From: CAVQUE01 sp046290435
Lineage (GTDB): Bacteria; Actinomycetota; Acidimicrobiia; Acidimicrobiales; UBA8592
Length of the DNA stretch: 23,161 nucleotides
Reading direction: 5' to 3'
Assembly (NCBI GenBank): GCA_046290435.1
Contig: JBKAGO010000013.1
Span: 1-23,161 of the forward strand
Positions 22,025 through 23,161 of the stretch are shown piece by piece. Each line of letters begins with the position of its first letter. The stretch's first letter is position 1. The notes below the pieces were generated by a model that saw only the letters and a program-made list of their open reading frames with translations, searched no databases and was not told the DNA's origin. Both the position numbers and the translations under genes were made by a program.

Positions 22025-22456
22025 TCAGCGCAGGCGGAGCTCGTAGAGCTGGTAGGTGAGGACGTTGGTGTCGCGGTCGAGGGTGCCGTCGCCGACGAAC
22101 TGGGCGCGGTTGAGCCAGTCGTAGCGTTCGTCGCCGCACTGGAACAGCGGCGCCGTGGCGGCTCGGCCGGCCGCGAGGTCGATGCGGCCGCCGTATTCGC
22201 AGTAGACGATGACGTCGTCGTCGGTGCGCATCGTGAACCGGACGTCGAGGCAGCCGTAGGAGCCGTCGGGTGCCAGGGTCAGCCAGTCGGCGGCGGATGT
22301 GCCGACCATGCGGGCGTTGATGCGTTCGCCCTCGACGACGATGTCGTCGACCTCGGCGATCACCCGGGTGCCGAGCGGCCCGCCGGCGATGACGAACTGA
22401 TCGGCACCGAGCTGGGCCCGGATGGTGGCGGTGTGGACGAGTTCGGGTTCGGGCAC
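22025..22456 (-). CDS. DUF3237 (UPF0311) family protein
   Basis: 143 residues, close to the usual family length. Signatures are 'VIAGGPLGTRVIAEV', 'GSYGCLDVRFTMRTDDDVIVYCEYGGRIDL' and 'APLFQCGDERYDWLNRAQFVGDGTL'; a compact beta-barrel is expected. The GTG at 22456 has AAGGAGGG at 7-nt spacing, placed immediately after the TGA of the nitroreductase, so the two form an operon with a 19-nt gap. The function of DUF3237 is not established. The partner suggests a role in handling a redox-active or aromatic compound, which is inference. Confidence 0.85.
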   Translation of the reverse strand: MPEPELVHTATIRAQLGADQFVIAGGPLGTRVIAEVDDIVVEGERINARMVGTSAADWLTLAPDGSYGCLDVRFTMRTDDDVIVYCEYGGRIDLAAGRAATAPLFQCGDERYDWLNRAQFVGDGTLDRDTNVLTYQLYELRLR

Positions 22457-22475
22457 GGATCGGCCCTCCTTCGGG

Positions 22476-22997
22476 TCAGACGTCGCCGGTCCAGGCGCCG
22501 CGGGGAGCGTAGTCCTGCAGGGCGATGCGGGGTCCGGCCACCGGGTTCGACCGGTCGCGGTCGCCCGGTCGGCCGAGCGTGACGATCATCGCCGGCTCGA
22601 TGTCGTCGGGGATGGCGAGGATCCGGCGGGCGACGTCGGGGTGGTGGATGGTGACGGGGCAGCTGGCCAGCCCCGACGCCTGGGCGGCGACCATGAGGTT
22701 CTGCGCGTGGCGGCCGACGTCGAACATGCCCCGGGGGCCGACGTCGTTGCGGACGGTGACGACCACGACGACGGGCGCCTCGTGGATCCATGTGGCGAAG
22801 TCGCCGGCGTCGCGCAGCGCCGTCTTGGTGTCGAGGTCGGTCACCACCACCATGCGCACGGGCTGACGGTTCTTTGCCGACCCGGCCATGCGTGCCGCGT
22901 CGAGGACCTGGTCGAGGATGGCGTCGTCGATGGGGTCGGGCCGGTAGCTGCGGGTGTCGCGCTTGGAGCGCAGGGCGGTGAGTGCATCCATGGCCAC
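22476..22997 (-). CDS. Nitroreductase-family flavoprotein
   Basis: 173 residues of the FMN-dependent nitroreductase fold. 'ALRSKRDTRSYRPDPIDDAILDQVLDAARMAGSAKNRQPVRMVVV' gives the N-terminal flavin-phosphate Arg cluster and the S-x-x-N-x-Q-P motif. 'DVGRHAQNLMVAAQASGLASCPV' is the central helix and second flavin contact. The start is GTG 22997 or ATG 22991 two codons later; neither has a strong Shine-Dalgarno sequence. The gene heads the operon with DUF3237. It probably reduces a quinone or nitro-aromatic using NAD(P)H, and the substrate is unknown. Confidence 0.88.
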   Translation of the reverse strand: MAMDALTALRSKRDTRSYRPDPIDDAILDQVLDAARMAGSAKNRQPVRMVVVTDLDTKTALRDAGDFATWIHEAPVVVVVTVRNDVGPRGMFDVGRHAQNLMVAAQASGLASCPVTIHHPDVARRILAIPDDIEPAMIVTLGRPGDRDRSNPVAGPRIALQDYAPRGAWTGDV

Positions 22998-23038
22998 ACC
23001 ATGACACGGCCCGCTCGGTGACGGGTGGGCCTCTTTCG

Positions 23039-23161
23039 CCGGGCGCGCCCGGATCCCTCAGCCCGGCCTGTTCAGTAGGTCCGTTGGTCGTGTAGGTGCC
23101 GATCCGCGAAGTGGCCCTTCTGGCAAGGGAATCTGTAGGTGCTCAAGCCAACAGAACCCGA
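23039..23161. other. Right edge, no gene recognised
   Basis: A 14-bp perfect palindrome CCGGGCGCGCCCGG (23039-23052) is followed by a patterned segment. TGTAGGTGC occurs twice as a direct repeat (23091-23099 and 23134-23142). Between the copies CCCTT-CTGGC-AAGGG can form a small hairpin, and the outer words GTTGG (23083-23087) and CCAAC (23148-23152) are inverted. It could be the end of a mobile element or a non-coding regulatory region, but the sequence stops too soon to decide. Confidence 0.3.

Overview
The window comes from a high-GC actinobacterium. Third codon positions are almost all G or C. The gene set is typical of Actinomycetota: an F420-type luciferase-like oxidoreductase, a SigE-family ECF sigma factor, an SCO6745-family protein, an MmpL-type RND transporter, a NarL-type two-component pair, and a DUF4282 protein whose N-terminus carries a GWWQ..DGRWYPPE motif that I associate with Acidimicrobiia and relatives. 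A member of Acidimicrobiia (Ilumatobacter-like) is my best guess, but it is inferred. I see no rRNA, tRNA, CRISPR array, phage genes or complete insertion sequence.

Layout. 1-409: left edge with no supported gene, but with a near-consensus LexA/SOS box (77-90) next to a possible leftward promoter. 410-3205: a beta-propeller-like lipoprotein, a convergent luciferase-like oxidoreductase, and a mazE/mazF-type toxin-antitoxin pair. 3231-4230: a leftward DUF2975 membrane protein plus small Xre regulator operon, whose promoter carries two perfect AT-rich palindromes. 4370-6396: an ECF sigma factor translationally coupled to a one-pass membrane protein with a Kelch-like outer domain, a likely sigma/anti-sigma pair. 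6630-7073: a DUF4282 membrane protein. 7088-9249: a leftward operon of a TetR regulator and a phosphohistidine-domain protein that lacks the ATP-grasp half, with a three-half-site operator over the start of tetR. 9391-9699: a small unknown protein. 9970-11305: a secreted collagen-like (Gly-X-Y) protein whose reading frame is broken in the middle of the repeats. 11362-14285: a large lipoprotein with an MmpS-like N-terminus, a small one-pass membrane protein and a second TetR regulator; two near-identical operator-like sites precede the small gene and the tetR gene. 14403-15212: a secreted protein with an RTX-like tail. 15285-16520: a PAS/SpoIIE phosphatase, divergent from a histidine kinase, response regulator and MmpL-type transporter (16637-21019). 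21051-22997: an SCO6745-family protein, facing a leftward nitroreductase/DUF3237 operon across a double hairpin. 22998-23161: right edge with no gene recognised.

Most genes here concern sensing and the cell envelope: two TetR regulators, one Xre regulator, one ECF sigma, one SpoIIE phosphatase, one two-component system, three secreted or lipid-anchored proteins, two small membrane proteins and one RND transporter. Several regulators sit beside their probable operators. Four genes without a Shine-Dalgarno sequence have a -10-like hexamer 6-8 nt before the start codon, which suggests leaderless transcripts.
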